DNA of 33,108 nucleotides from assembly GCA_016930015.1 (NCBI GenBank), contig JAFGHR010000104.1:1-33108 (forward strand), read 5' to 3'. The translations under genes were made by a program, and so were the position numbers. Position 1 is the first letter of the stretch; each line of letters begins with the position of its first letter. The notes beneath the pieces are model-generated. The model searched no databases. It worked only from the letters and a program-made list of their open reading frames with translations, and had not been told where the DNA came from. Source of the stretch: Anaerolineae bacterium (GTDB lineage: Bacteria > Chloroflexota > Anaerolineae > Aggregatilineales > Aggregatilineaceae). This document shows, in pieces, positions 1 to 8,360 of this stretch.

Positions 1-95
1 GAAAAACCTTTTGCAAAAACACGCCTATCACGCTTTGCGGCGTTAGCTGCTGCCTGATGCCGAATTCGCCGACAGCATCTTGTCAAGGAGGTTGT

Positions 96-776
96 ATGCA
101 AGTCGAAATTGCCTACCGTCCGTCCTATTCGATGGCCATTGTTGATCTGGTTCCGTTCGAGGCGATCCGCGTTGAGGCCGGTTCGATGGTCAGCATGACC
201 GAAGGTATTACGCTGCAAACACGGGCCGAAGGGGGGTTGCTGCGCAGCCTCTCACGCTCGATTCTGGGTAGCGAGAGCTTTTTTGTGAATATCTACGAAG
301 CACCCGACTTTGGCGGGCAGATCAACCTGGCCCCGGCGCTGCCCGGTGATATGATGGTGTTGGAACTGCGCGGCGAATCACTGCTGGTGCAGGGCGGCTC
401 GTTTGTTGCGTCTTCTATCGATCTCCGGGTGGATACCAAGTGGGGCGGCGCCAAAACGTTTTTTGCCAGCGAAGGGCTGATCATGCTGCGTGTGGGCGGG
501 ATGGGTCTGCTGCTGCTGTCCAGCTACGGCGCGATCCATCCCATCGAATTGGAACCCGGCCAGCGTTACACTGTGGATACCGGGCACCTGGTGGCATTTT
601 CGGACGGGATGGGCTTCCGGGTGCGCAGCATCGGCGGGGTGCGATCCACCCTGTTCAGCGGTGAAGGCTTAGTTGTTGACCTGACCGGGCCGGGCCGCGT
701 ATATATCCAGACCCGGTCGGAAGACGCGTTCCTGTCGTGGTTGGCACCCAACCTGCCCCGCCCCAGCGCAGAATAA
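96..776 (+). CDS. AIM24 / TIGR00266 family protein
   Basis: This 227-residue soluble protein resembles the AIM24/TIGR00266 family, whose members form beta-rich folds of unknown biochemical role. Family-like signatures are the early EAGSMVSM stretch, the GSESFF segment, an LAPALPGD turn near residue 80, and a late GLVVDLTGPG strand followed by an IQTRS segment. There is no signal peptide or convincing membrane segment. An in-frame ATG exists at 57, but AAGGAGG at 85-91 lies 4 nt before the ATG at 96, and the family-like sequence starts there, so 96 is preferred. It stands alone on the plus strand, 115 nt before the epimerase. The family call is by recognition of sequence pattern; no function is assigned. 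Confidence 0.8.
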   Translation: MQVEIAYRPSYSMAIVDLVPFEAIRVEAGSMVSMTEGITLQTRAEGGLLRSLSRSILGSESFFVNIYEAPDFGGQINLAPALPGDMMVLELRGESLLVQGGSFVASSIDLRVDTKWGGAKTFFASEGLIMLRVGGMGLLLLSSYGAIHPIELEPGQRYTVDTGHLVAFSDGMGFRVRSIGGVRSTLFSGEGLVVDLTGPGRVYIQTRSEDAFLSWLAPNLPRPSAE

Positions 777-820
777 GCAGGGCTGCGGCTGGCTGTCAGG
801 CAAGCGCAGCCAAACCGCCA

Positions 821-849
821 TTGGATCGGTGTGTGGATACCGCTATAAT
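821..849 (+). promoter_or_regulatory. Candidate sigma70-type promoter of the epimerase gene
   Basis: A perfect TATAAT at 844-849 is preceded by TTGGAT at 821-826 with a 17-bp spacer. The -35 box matches consensus only at TTG. The site is about 43 nt upstream of the epimerase start, so the inferred leader is about 35 nt. Confidence 0.5.
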
Positions 850-891
850 GGCCCGGTGTAAATTTCGCGCACTCGAAAGAAGGACAACAGC

Positions 892-1863
892 ATGGCGCAC
901 GCATTGATCACCGGTGGCGCCGGGTTTATCGGCAGTCACCTGGCCGAAAAACTACTCGCCCAGGGCGATCAGGTCACTGTAATCGACAACCTGTCAACAG
1001 GCCGGTTTGAAAACATTGCTCACCTGGTGGGAGAACCTGACTTCCACTTTGCCATCGAAGATATCCGTCACGCGGCGGTGATGGACCGCCTGGTCAGCGA
1101 ATGTGACCTGATCTACCATCTCGCGGCGGCGGTGGGTGTATTTGCCATCGTCCACAGCCCCATCGACACGATCGAGATCAACGTGGGCGGCACGGAAATC
1201 GTGCTCAAAACGGCACGGCGCTACCGCAAAAAAGTGCTCATCGCGTCCACGTCGGAAGTATACGGCAAGGGCGTTAAGGTGCCGTTTAACGAGGACGACG
1301 ACCGCATATTAGGAGCCACCACTAAAAGCCGTTGGAGTTATGCCGCTTCCAAGGCGCTGGACGAGTTCCTGGCGCTGGCGTATCACAAAGCCGTCGGGCT
1401 GCCGGTAACCATCTTCCGGTTGTTTAACACGGTTGGGCCGCGTCAGGTCGGCAACTACGGGATGGTTGTGCCGCGTTTTGTACAGTGGGCGATGGCCGGG
1501 GAACCGATCCAGGTCTACGGTGACGGTGAGCAAAGCCGCTGTTTTGCGAACGTGTATGATGTTGTGGACGCGATCACGCTGCTCGGTCACAACGAGTCGA
1601 CAACGGGCGAAGTCTTCAACATCGGCACCAACTACGAAGTCACGATTCGCGAACTGGCCGAAACCGTCAGGGCGCGGGTGAACAGTGATTCAGAAATCGT
1701 GTATATTCCTTACGAGCAGGCATACGAAGCCGGTTTTGAAGATATGCGCCGCCGTGTGCCCGATATCGCCAAGATCAAGGCCGTGCTGGGCTGGAAACCA
1801 TCCACACCGCTGGAAACGACCATTGACCAGATCGTGGCCTTTTTCGATAACGGGGCCGCGTGA
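892..1863 (+). CDS. NAD-dependent epimerase/dehydratase (extended SDR)
   Basis: This 323-residue protein is an extended short-chain dehydrogenase/reductase of the sugar-nucleotide type (UDP-glucose 4-epimerase / UDP-glucuronate decarboxylase-like). The N-terminal Rossmann motif GGAGFIGSH spans residues 8-16. Catalytic residues are visible as the serine-rich STSEVYG segment (about 119-125) and Tyr150-x3-Lys154 in YAASK. A PRQVGNYGMVVPRF segment and GDGEQSRCF match the substrate-binding region of UDP-sugar epimerases. Length is normal for the family. An AGAAGGA-type SD lies about 10 nt before the ATG. It probably interconverts or dehydrates nucleotide sugars for surface polysaccharides. The exact substrate cannot be read from sequence. 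It converges with the DUF3267 gene, 13 nt away. Confidence 0.88.
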   Translation: MAHALITGGAGFIGSHLAEKLLAQGDQVTVIDNLSTGRFENIAHLVGEPDFHFAIEDIRHAAVMDRLVSECDLIYHLAAAVGVFAIVHSPIDTIEINVGGTEIVLKTARRYRKKVLIASTSEVYGKGVKVPFNEDDDRILGATTKSRWSYAASKALDEFLALAYHKAVGLPVTIFRLFNTVGPRQVGNYGMVVPRFVQWAMAGEPIQVYGDGEQSRCFANVYDVVDAITLLGHNESTTGEVFNIGTNYEVTIRELAETVRARVNSDSEIVYIPYEQAYEAGFEDMRRRVPDIAKIKAVLGWKPSTPLETTIDQIVAFFDNGAA

Positions 1864-1876
1864 GCGGGGCCGAATT

Positions 1877-2500
1877 TTACAGGTAACCGGCGCGGCCCAT
1901 CCGGGCGAAAATACGCATACTGTCTTCTTCGTCACGGATGAGCGCCGACGCATCGAAGCGCAGCGCGGCAATGGTCATCCACAGGTCACCAATGGCGCCA
2001 GCGGCGTTTAACACCACCGCCAGCGCGATCCAATAACCAAGCTGGTACGGCAGAAAGACCATGACGAACAGCCCCGCGAGTGTAACGGTGACCAGCGGCG
2101 CCAGCGCGATCAGAATAAATTCATTACGGCGGAACAGCGCTCCGTCCGATGTGGCAAACAGCACCAACAGTTTGACACCGTAGCGCGGTGTATGCCCGCA
2201 GCGGCGGATCGCCAAGCCGTGAATCCACTCGTGCAGGGGCAGCACCAGCAGCACCAGCAGCAGCCCCACCAGGGACGGAAGCTCGCCGGACAGCGCCGGG
2301 ATCACCAGCGGCCCGCCCATTTCCTCGTGATAGACCAGCAGCGCCCCAAACATGAGCAGCCCGCTGGCCGTCAGCGGCAGCAGTGACATCACGTTCAGCC
2401 ACAAAAACGCGCGGCGGTTGGTGATCTTGATATAGTCAACTTCCCGGTAGTTCGGAGGAACCACCGTTATCGGATCGGCATGATTGGTCCACATCGACAT
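1877..2500 (-). CDS. DUF3267 family membrane metalloprotease-like protein
   Basis: This is a polytopic membrane protein with a zincin signature, assigned to the DUF3267 family. A hydrophobic segment ends in LPLHEWIHG, giving HEXXH inside the membrane, and a later NAAGAIGD segment places an Asp where site-2-protease-like proteins carry the third zinc ligand. About four to five hydrophobic segments can be seen. The GTG at 2560 would add 20 residues but has no SD. The ATG at 2500 has none either but fits the N-terminus better, so the start is uncertain. It could be an intramembrane protease; the substrate is unknown. It is convergent with the epimerase gene and lies downstream of the repeat-rich gap. 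Confidence 0.75.
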   Translation of the reverse strand: MSMWTNHADPITVVPPNYREVDYIKITNRRAFLWLNVMSLLPLTASGLLMFGALLVYHEEMGGPLVIPALSGELPSLVGLLLVLLVLPLHEWIHGLAIRRCGHTPRYGVKLLVLFATSDGALFRRNEFILIALAPLVTVTLAGLFVMVFLPYQLGYWIALAVVLNAAGAIGDLWMTIAALRFDASALIRDEEDSMRIFARMGRAGYL

Positions 2501-2887
2501 TTTCACGGGTACCAGGCTCGCAGCAACAGGCTCCCGAACACACCGGTTCGGGTCGAACACGCTGGTTCGGGGCCGTTATTTCACTTGAATATAAGCTATT
2601 TTGCCGGGCTGTGACAATTGCGGAACGGCTCAGCCGAAGTAATCGCTTCAAATGGTGGGCTTTTGAAATGCAGCGCGACACGGCGTGTCGCCTTCCCCCT
2701 ATTTCCCCCTTCCAGCCAAGCTGGACGGCGCCCCGCCCAAATAAGCTGGACGGGGGATTTTTTACGCGCAATCGGCTGTTTTGGCTCCGCCCTGGCTTGG
2801 CCGGGGAGGGGCAGCCGGACGAAGTCTGCGAACTGAAGTCCGGCGGGGAGGGGCGTTTTTGGTTTTTGAAGTAATAGCCCTGACGGC
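2501..2887. repeat. Gene-free spacer with short direct and inverted repeats
   Basis: No convincing gene lies between the copA stop and the DUF3267 start. The stretch holds a direct repeat AAGCTGGACGG at 2718-2728 and 2743-2753, and a 7-bp inverted repeat GCCGGAC/GTCCGGC at 2814-2820 and 2838-2844. It also holds two GGGGAGGGGC blocks, near 2803 and 2845. The base composition and repeats look like a dispersed intergenic repeat. Open frames across it on both strands are short and of odd composition, and were not accepted. Confidence 0.45.
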
Positions 2888-5320
2888 TCAATCGAGTTTT
2901 GCGCCTCGCAGCCGCAAACTGTTACCGATGACACACACATCGCTGGCCGCCATCGCAAACGCCGCCAGGATCGGGTGCAGGTGGCGCAGTATCGCGGGCG
3001 CCCAGGCGAACGGAGCCAGTACCCCGGCGGCGATCGGGATCAGGATCACGTTGTAGCCAAACGCCCAGAACAGGTTTTGTTTGATCGACCGCACGGTCGA
3101 TTTACTCAGCGCAATCGCACGCGGCACGCCGCGCAGGTCCCCGCCGATCAGGGTAACGTCGGCAGCTTCGATCGCCACATCGGTCCCGGTGCCGATCGCG
3201 ATTCCCACGTCGGCCTGTGCGAGCGCGGGCGCATCGTTGATCCCATCCCCGACCATGCCCACCGTGTAACCCTCGTCTTGAAGCTGGCGGACATAGGCGG
3301 CTTTGTCGCCCGGTTTGACTTCCGCAAAAACCCGGTCGATGTGTGCCTGCCGGGCAATCGCTTCGGCGGTGGGGCGGTTGTCGCCGGTCATCATGACCAC
3401 CGTGATCCCCATGTCGTGCAGCCGCTGCACGGTTTCGACCGAGCCGTCTTTGATCGTGTCCGCTAACGCGATCACACCGCTGGCCTGCCCGTCTACGGCC
3501 AGCCACATAACGGTTTTAGCTTCGGCCTGCAAGCGCTGTGCCTCGGCTTCCAACCCGTTCAGGTGGATGGTGTGTTCCGTCATCAGCGCCATGTTGCCCA
3601 CCAGCACGCTGTGACCGTCTACCTCGGCGCGAACGCCCTGCCCCGTGACCGCTTCAAACTGCTGCGGCTCGCTAAGCGCCAGGGCGCGATCCTGGGCGGC
3701 GTGTACGATGGCTTCGCCTAACGGGTGCTCGCTGCCGCGTTCGGCGCTGGCCGCCAGGGCCAACAGCCGGGATTCATCCCATGCGGCGGCAGTGACCACG
3801 TCGGTAACACGCGGCTCGCCGCGCGTGATCGTGCCGGTTTTGTCGAGCACGACCGCCGTCAGCTTTTGCGCACGCTCAAGCGATTCGCTATTTTTGAACA
3901 GGATGCCGCTTTCGGCGCCTTTGCCCATCCCGACCATGATCGCGGTCGGTGTCGCCAGTCCCATCGCGCACGGGCACGCGATAATGAGCACGGCGATCAT
4001 ACGAATCATGGACGGCGTAAACTCGCCGGTCCCCACGATCCACGCCAGGAACGTCACCAGCGCGACCGATACGACCATGGGCACAAACACCGCCGATACC
4101 CGGTCCGCCAGCCGTTGAATCGGCGCTTTGCTGCCCTGCGCCTGCTCCACCAGCCGGATGATCTGGGCCAGCGCGGTTTCGGTGCCGACTCTGGTCGCTT
4201 CAAACTTAAACGCGCCCTGCTTGTTGATCGTCGCGCCGATCACCGGGTCGCCCGGCCCTTTGTCAACCGGCAGGCTTTCGCCCGTGATCATGCTTTCATC
4301 GATCGCGCTGTATCCCTCACGTACAAGCCCATCGACCGGGATTTTTTCGCCGGGACGCACGAGCACGATATCCCCCGCGCGCACGTGTTCCACCGGGATA
4401 TCGACTGGCTCACCGTCGCGGATGACGCGGGCAGTTTTGGCCCGGAGTCCCATCAGCTTTTTGATCGCTTCGCTGGTGCGGCCCTTGGCGACCGATTCCA
4501 GCAGCGTGCCGGTCGTCACCAGCGTGATGATCATGGCCGACGTTTCAAAATAGACGTGGCCGCCAAGCAGCCCCAGCGTCACGATCACACTGTATATATA
4601 AGCCACGCTGGACCCCAGCGCGATCAGCACGTCCATATTAGCCGCGCCGCCGCGCAGCGACTTATACCCGCCGCTGTAAAAATCGCGTCCAACACCAAAT
4701 TGGACCGGCGTAGCCAGCGCCCAGAACAGCACATTGACCCATGCCGCGTGTGCCCAGTCGCCCCACAGCCCGATATCGCGCCCCATGCTGAGCATAAACA
4801 GCGGCAGCGTGAACAGCACACCGATCAGCACGCGCTGCACGTTGCGCCGGATTTCGGCCTGCCGCGCGGCTTGTTCGGCGTCTTCGAGCGCGTCTTCATT
4901 TTCGGCCTGCACGACGCTGTACCCGGCTTTTTCGACCGCCGCGACCAATGAGTCGCGCGGTGTGCCTGCCGCCAGCGTGACGGTCGCGTGTTCGGTTGCA
5001 AAGTTGACGTTGACCTCTAATACGCCGTCCGTTTTGGCTAATGCGCGCTCGACATTGGCCGCGCAGTTGACGCAGTCCATGCCGGTGATCGCCAGATCGA
5101 CCGTCTGCTGGGCGACGTCATACCCGGCCTTACGAACGCGCTCGACGATCGCGCCGGTTTTTAACAACGCATCATCATATACCAGGGTCAGGCGCTCGCT
5201 GGCAAAGTTGACCGAAGCGTCCTGTACACCGTCCAGCTTGCGTACATTGCGCTCAACGTTGGTCGCACAGTTGGCGCACGTCATGCCCACGACAGGCAGC
5301 ATCAGTGTTTTGTCGCTCAT
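2888..5320 (-). CDS. copA: Copper-transporting P-type ATPase CopA
   Basis: This 810-residue P1B-ATPase probably exports Cu(I) across the cytoplasmic membrane using ATP. Two N-terminal heavy-metal-associated domains carry CxxC at Cys15/Cys18 and Cys83/Cys86. The actuator motif TGES, the ion-path motif Cys449-Pro-Cys451, the phosphorylated Asp493 in DKTGT, the SEHPLG nucleotide-binding motif and [10 protein letters not shown] are all present in order. The penultimate helix has the YN of FGYNVILIP. The last helix reads MAASD where Cu(I) pumps usually have MxxSS, so one metal-site serine is replaced by Asp. Full length. It is preceded by copZ (3-nt gap) and csoR on the same strand, which supports copper as substrate and CsoR control. 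Confidence 0.95.
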   Translation of the reverse strand: MSDKTLMLPVVGMTCANCATNVERNVRKLDGVQDASVNFASERLTLVYDDALLKTGAIVERVRKAGYDVAQQTVDLAITGMDCVNCAANVERALAKTDGVLEVNVNFATEHATVTLAAGTPRDSLVAAVEKAGYSVVQAENEDALEDAEQAARQAEIRRNVQRVLIGVLFTLPLFMLSMGRDIGLWGDWAHAAWVNVLFWALATPVQFGVGRDFYSGGYKSLRGGAANMDVLIALGSSVAYIYSVIVTLGLLGGHVYFETSAMIITLVTTGTLLESVAKGRTSEAIKKLMGLRAKTARVIRDGEPVDIPVEHVRAGDIVLVRPGEKIPVDGLVREGYSAIDESMITGESLPVDKGPGDPVIGATINKQGAFKFEATRVGTETALAQIIRLVEQAQGSKAPIQRLADRVSAVFVPMVVSVALVTFLAWIVGTGEFTPSMIRMIAVLIIACPCAMGLATPTAIMVGMGKGAESGILFKNSESLERAQKLTAVVLDKTGTITRGEPRVTDVVTAAAWDESRLLALAASAERGSEHPLGEAIVHAAQDRALALSEPQQFEAVTGQGVRAEVDGHSVLVGNMALMTEHTIHLNGLEAEAQRLQAEAKTVMWLAVDGQASGVIALADTIKDGSVETVQRLHDMGITVVMMTGDNRPTAEAIARQAHIDRVFAEVKPGDKAAYVRQLQDEGYTVGMVGDGINDAPALAQADVGIAIGTGTDVAIEAADVTLIGGDLRGVPRAIALSKSTVRSIKQNLFWAFGYNVILIPIAAGVLAPFAWAPAILRHLHPILAAFAMAASDVCVIGNSLRLRGAKLD

Positions 5321-5323
5321 TGA

Positions 5324-5554
5324 TTATCCTCGCGCACGGTTAGCGGTGTCATTGGCAGGGGGATAGTTGATCTCAGCCAGCAGGCTGCTGATCTGGTCCC
5401 AGGTGGCCGGATCGTCCCATTCCACCGTAACCAGGCGCGTGTCCTGGCTGGCTTCGACTTTACTCACACCGGCCAGATCGCTCACCTCGTTCTCGATGGT
5501 GCGCACGCAGTGACCGCAGGCGATGTTGGGGACTTCAAACGTTTTGGTCTGCAT
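5324..5554 (-). CDS. copZ: CopZ-like copper chaperone (HMA domain)
   Basis: This 76-residue protein is a single heavy-metal-associated domain with the metal-binding motif IACGHC (Cys13 and Cys16), followed by the usual helix and the strand VTVEWDD. It should bind Cu(I) in the cytoplasm and hand it to the N-terminal domains of CopA. Its stop codon lies 3 nt before the copA start, so the two are translated from one message. The csoR gene ends 65 nt upstream. CGHC in place of the commoner MxCxxC is a mild variation. A mercury or zinc role is possible from the fold alone, but the operon argues for copper. Confidence 0.9.
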   Translation of the reverse strand: MQTKTFEVPNIACGHCVRTIENEVSDLAGVSKVEASQDTRLVTVEWDDPATWDQISSLLAEINYPPANDTANRARG

Positions 5555-5619
5555 GGTTGATGCTCCGTTGTGTAACAGAATCGATACGGTCGTTAAACTG
5601 CCGGATGGCGCATGAACAG

Positions 5620-5898
5620 CTATGATTTATCGCTGTGGCGGAACACTTCCATGATCTCGCCCAGCACGCGTTCGCGGTCGTCGGGATCATCGTCCCGGAT
5701 CGCGGTTGTGACACACGTGCGCAGGTGCGAGTCTAGAATCGTTTCGCTGACGCGTCCCAGCGCGGTTTGAACCGCCTGAATCTGTTTGATTACGTCCACG
5801 CAGTAGCGGTCTTCTTCCAACATGCGAACAATGCCATTCACATGACCGGCTACGCTTTTCAGGCGGTGGATCGCATTTGTACGTGTGGCGTCGTCCAT
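5620..5898 (-). CDS. csoR: CsoR-type copper-sensing repressor
   Basis: This 92-residue all-helical protein belongs to the CsoR/RcnR (DUF156) family of metal-sensing repressors. The Cu(I) ligand set Cys-His-Cys is visible: one Cys in DRYCVDV, then His and Cys in SHLRTCV with the H-x3-C spacing typical of true CsoR proteins. The open frame extends to 5961, but a GAGGAG site 8 nt ahead of the ATG at 5898, together with the promoter and operator lying in the upstream extension, fixes the start at 5898. It is the first gene of csoR-copZ-copA. On Cu(I) binding the family releases DNA, so it should derepress its own operon. Confidence 0.93.
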   Translation of the reverse strand: MDDATRTNAIHRLKSVAGHVNGIVRMLEEDRYCVDVIKQIQAVQTALGRVSETILDSHLRTCVTTAIRDDDPDDRERVLGEIMEVFRHSDKS

Positions 5899-5917
5899 CC
5901 GTTTCACTCCTCTCAGG

Positions 5918-5945
5918 TATCCCCCCCGGTAGGGGGTGGGGGATA
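5918..5945 (-). promoter_or_regulatory. Candidate CsoR operator
   Basis: A perfect 8-bp inverted repeat, TATCCCCC at 5918-5925 and GGGGGATA at 5938-5945, encloses a second C-run/G-run pair. G/C tracts flanked by A/T in a pseudo-palindrome are the hallmark of CsoR operators. It covers the predicted transcription start of the csoR operon and lies just 3' of the -10 box, a position where a bound repressor would block initiation. Confidence 0.75.
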
Positions 5946-5951
5946 TTGAGT

Positions 5952-5980
5952 AATATAACACAATCCCGCTGCTTTGCCAA
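5952..5980 (-). promoter_or_regulatory. Sigma70-type promoter of csoR-copZ-copA
   Basis: Read on the minus strand, TTGGCA (5980-5975) and TATATT (5957-5952) are separated by 17 bp. Each matches five of six consensus positions. The predicted start falls in the CsoR operator, about 45 nt before the csoR ATG. Confidence 0.75.
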
Positions 5981-6149
5981 CGGCTGAAGGAGTTATTTGG
6001 ATCACGTTTTTTAAAATGCTACCTCTGGTATATAGTAAGGTTGTGATCGTGTGGAAAAGCGCCGCCGGTTGGGTGCTGTCACCGATCGCGAACCCTGTTC
6101 CGGGTAGAATCCGGTTTGGTTTTAGTGGTGATTTTTTGAAGGAGAGAAA

Positions 6150-7139
6150 ATGGCTAATTTATCAACAAGCTATATGGGGATTAACCTGAAGAATCCGGTG
6201 ATCGTAGCCGCCAGCTCGATCTCGAATTATGTCGATAAAGTAAAACAGGCCGAGAGTCTGGGCGCGGGCGGTTTAGTCATTCGCTCGCTGTTTGAGGAAC
6301 AGATTCAAGCCGACGGGATCACGATGGCCGAGTTTATGGAACGGGCGGCCTACATTTCGCCTGAGGTCCAATCGCCGATTTTCCCGCCGCTCGCGCATGG
6401 CGGCCCGCGCGAACACCTGATGTGGGTGGAAAAAACACGCAACGCGGTCAAGATGCCCATTTTCGCCAGCTTGAACGCGGTCAACCCAGGCACCTGGACC
6501 AGCTATGCCAAGCAGCTTGAAGAAACCGGCATTGACGGGCTGGAAGTCAACTACTACACCGTCGCCGCCGATCCCGACACGCCCGGCAGTGATGTCGAAA
6601 AAGCCATGTTTGACATCATTGAGGCGGTCAAGGCGGAGGTCAAGATTCCGGTAGCGGTCAAGCTCAGTCCCTATTTCACCTCGACGGCCAACGTGGTCAA
6701 AGAACTGGACAAGCGCGGCGTGGACGCGGTCGTGATGTTCAACCGCTTCTTGCAGCCTGATATCGACGTGGACGACGAATCGATCACCAATGCCATGACG
6801 TGGAGCACCCCGGCGGAGATGAGAGTCCCGCTGCGCTGGGTGGCGCTGCTGTATGGCCGCGTAAAACTGGACATGGCGCTGAACACGGGCGTACATTCGG
6901 GCCGCGATCTAGTTAAAGCGCTGCTGGCCGGTGCATCCGTGGTACAGGTCGCGTCGGCGCTCCTGCAAAACGGGCTGCCCTATCTCTCGACGCTGCTGCT
7001 TGAACTACAAAACTGGATGGAAGAAAAAGATTACGAGTCGCTGGACGAGTTCCGCGGCAAAGCCAGCCAGAAAAATACGCCCAACCCGTTTGGCTTTGAG
7101 CGGGCGCAGTACATGCAGCTTCTCATGTCGCAAGAATAA
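6150..7139 (+). CDS. Dihydroorotate dehydrogenase-like flavoprotein
   Basis: This 329-residue protein has the TIM-barrel layout of class 1 dihydroorotate dehydrogenases: an N-terminal LKNPVIVAASS strand, the FMN-binding VAVKLSPY strand with its Lys, and C-terminal phosphate-binding segments (VHSGRDLVKALLAGASVVQVASA). It lacks the catalytic Cys/Ser loop. The equivalent region reads EVNYYTVAADPD, as in the family annotated only as dihydroorotate dehydrogenase-like. It is therefore probably not PyrD, and its substrate is unknown. A good SD (AAGGAGA, about 6 nt ahead of the ATG) fixes the start. It is transcribed alone, divergently from the copper operon, and followed by a hairpin. Confidence 0.85.
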   Translation: MANLSTSYMGINLKNPVIVAASSISNYVDKVKQAESLGAGGLVIRSLFEEQIQADGITMAEFMERAAYISPEVQSPIFPPLAHGGPREHLMWVEKTRNAVKMPIFASLNAVNPGTWTSYAKQLEETGIDGLEVNYYTVAADPDTPGSDVEKAMFDIIEAVKAEVKIPVAVKLSPYFTSTANVVKELDKRGVDAVVMFNRFLQPDIDVDDESITNAMTWSTPAEMRVPLRWVALLYGRVKLDMALNTGVHSGRDLVKALLAGASVVQVASALLQNGLPYLSTLLLELQNWMEEKDYESLDEFRGKASQKNTPNPFGFERAQYMQLLMSQE

Positions 7140-7165
7140 TCGACAAACACGTACCATCATTCAGT

Positions 7166-7191
7166 ACAGGGCACTCTGGTGGGTGCCCTGT
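7166..7191. terminator. Hairpin between convergent genes, probable terminator
   Basis: A perfect 9-bp stem (ACAGGGCAC, 7166-7174, with GTGCCCTGT, 7183-7191) and 8-nt loop lie 27 nt past the dihydroorotate-dehydrogenase-like gene and before the converging aldo/keto reductase gene. There is no T-run on either side, so efficient intrinsic termination is uncertain. Confidence 0.5.
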
Positions 7192-7238
7192 GTTGATCCG
7201 GTCAGGTCATGCTCTGATGGTCATGGCATGACTCAAAG

Positions 7239-8351
7239 TCATGGCTCCGAAAACAAGCCCGTGATCACGTCCGGATCGCTGGGCGCGTGCTGCGCCAGCG
7301 CCAGGTTATGATCGACGTGTTCAGTCCGGCTCATGCCGACCAACGCCGACGATACGCCCGGTGTCGAACGCGCAAACTGGATCGCGCGCTGAGCGTCGGA
7401 CTGCGCTTCGGGGAAATACTGCGACAGATCGGCCATAAACGGGCTGGCCAGCAGCCCTTGTTTGAGCGCGGCGCTGGTGATCACCATCAGGCCGAGCGCT
7501 TCGGCGGCCTCAATCGGACTCAGGAACGCGTCACTCACCTGCTGGTTGACCAGTGAAAACGCTTCCGTCATCACCAGGTTATAGGGCAACTGGATATAAC
7601 GAAAGTGGTTGGCTTCCCCGGCGACTTCATACGCCAGCCCGACCATTTCGGTGATCGATACAAAATCCGGCGCGCCGGGCGGGCTGCGGTACGCGGTCCA
7701 GGTCGCGGTGCCATACGCGGCGATATCGCCCCGGCTGACGGCGTCCTCCAGCGTTTCGAACGCATCCAGCATACGCCGCCGGAACGTGGCATGTGTATTG
7801 CTGATACACTGGGTTTCCGGGTTGTGCAGGTAGTAAATGTCGATCGTTTCAACACCCAGATTTTGTTTGCTGAGCCGGATCATGGCGTCCAGAAAATCGG
7901 GACTCAGGCAGTGCTGGTAGTTGGCCGTGAACTCGTTGGGATGCGCCAATCCGGACTGAATATACTGCTCGTAAATCCATTTACGCGGATCGGCGGGCAT
8001 CTCCGTGTCGAACGGGACAAAACCGCCCTTGGTGGCGATCACCACCGCTTCACGCTCCACCAGGCCGTTTTCGACCGCGCGTTTCAGGGCGTGCCCAACC
8101 GCGCGCTCGCTGCGCTGCAAGCGATAGTTCACCGCCGTATCGATGTGATTACAGCCCAGGGCCAGCGCACACAAAACAGCAGCCTCATACGCGCTGTCGG
8201 TCGCGTCGTCCGGCTCGCCCAAATACGTGCCCATACCGATCGAGGACAGCAGCAGCCCATCAGCAACGGGCCGGAAGTGACCGTCCGCCGTGCGCAGGTG
8301 TTCGGCGTAAGCGGCAGTGGCTTGAGGGGTCGCGCATCCGGGAAAAACCAT
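7239..8351 (-). CDS. Aldo/keto reductase
   Basis: This 370-residue protein is an NAD(P)H-dependent aldo/keto reductase. The catalytic tetrad is complete: Asp71 and Tyr76 in HIDTAVNY, Lys108 in IATKGG and His176 in YYLHNP. The C-terminal ALVGMSRTEHVDHN segment matches the cofactor-binding end of the fold. It is longer than the usual 280-340 residues because of an N-terminal extension and an insert after residue 115. No strong SD is seen. It starts 9 nt after the stop of the RmlC-like cupin gene, so the two are co-transcribed. That context suggests a role on sugars or sugar derivatives, but the substrate is not evident. Confidence 0.88.
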   Translation of the reverse strand: MVFPGCATPQATAAYAEHLRTADGHFRPVADGLLLSSIGMGTYLGEPDDATDSAYEAAVLCALALGCNHIDTAVNYRLQRSERAVGHALKRAVENGLVEREAVVIATKGGFVPFDTEMPADPRKWIYEQYIQSGLAHPNEFTANYQHCLSPDFLDAMIRLSKQNLGVETIDIYYLHNPETQCISNTHATFRRRMLDAFETLEDAVSRGDIAAYGTATWTAYRSPPGAPDFVSITEMVGLAYEVAGEANHFRYIQLPYNLVMTEAFSLVNQQVSDAFLSPIEAAEALGLMVITSAALKQGLLASPFMADLSQYFPEAQSDAQRAIQFARSTPGVSSALVGMSRTEHVDHNLALAQHAPSDPDVITGLFSEP

Positions 8352-8360
8352 CAGGTATCG

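Noticed and set aside
781..811. Inverted repeat GGCTGCG/CGCAGCC after the AIM24-like gene as a terminator
   Set aside because: The 7-bp stem has a 17-nt loop and no T-run, so it is too weak to call.
2596..2958. 120-codon minus-strand frame ahead of the DUF3267 gene
   Set aside because: It overlaps the end of copA and the repeat-rich gap, and its composition follows the repeats.
3725..4951. 408-codon open frame on the plus strand
   Set aside because: It lies antisense to copA, whose domains and motifs are all in place. Long antisense frames are common in GC-rich genes, and the product has Arg/Asp/His-rich composition without a family pattern.
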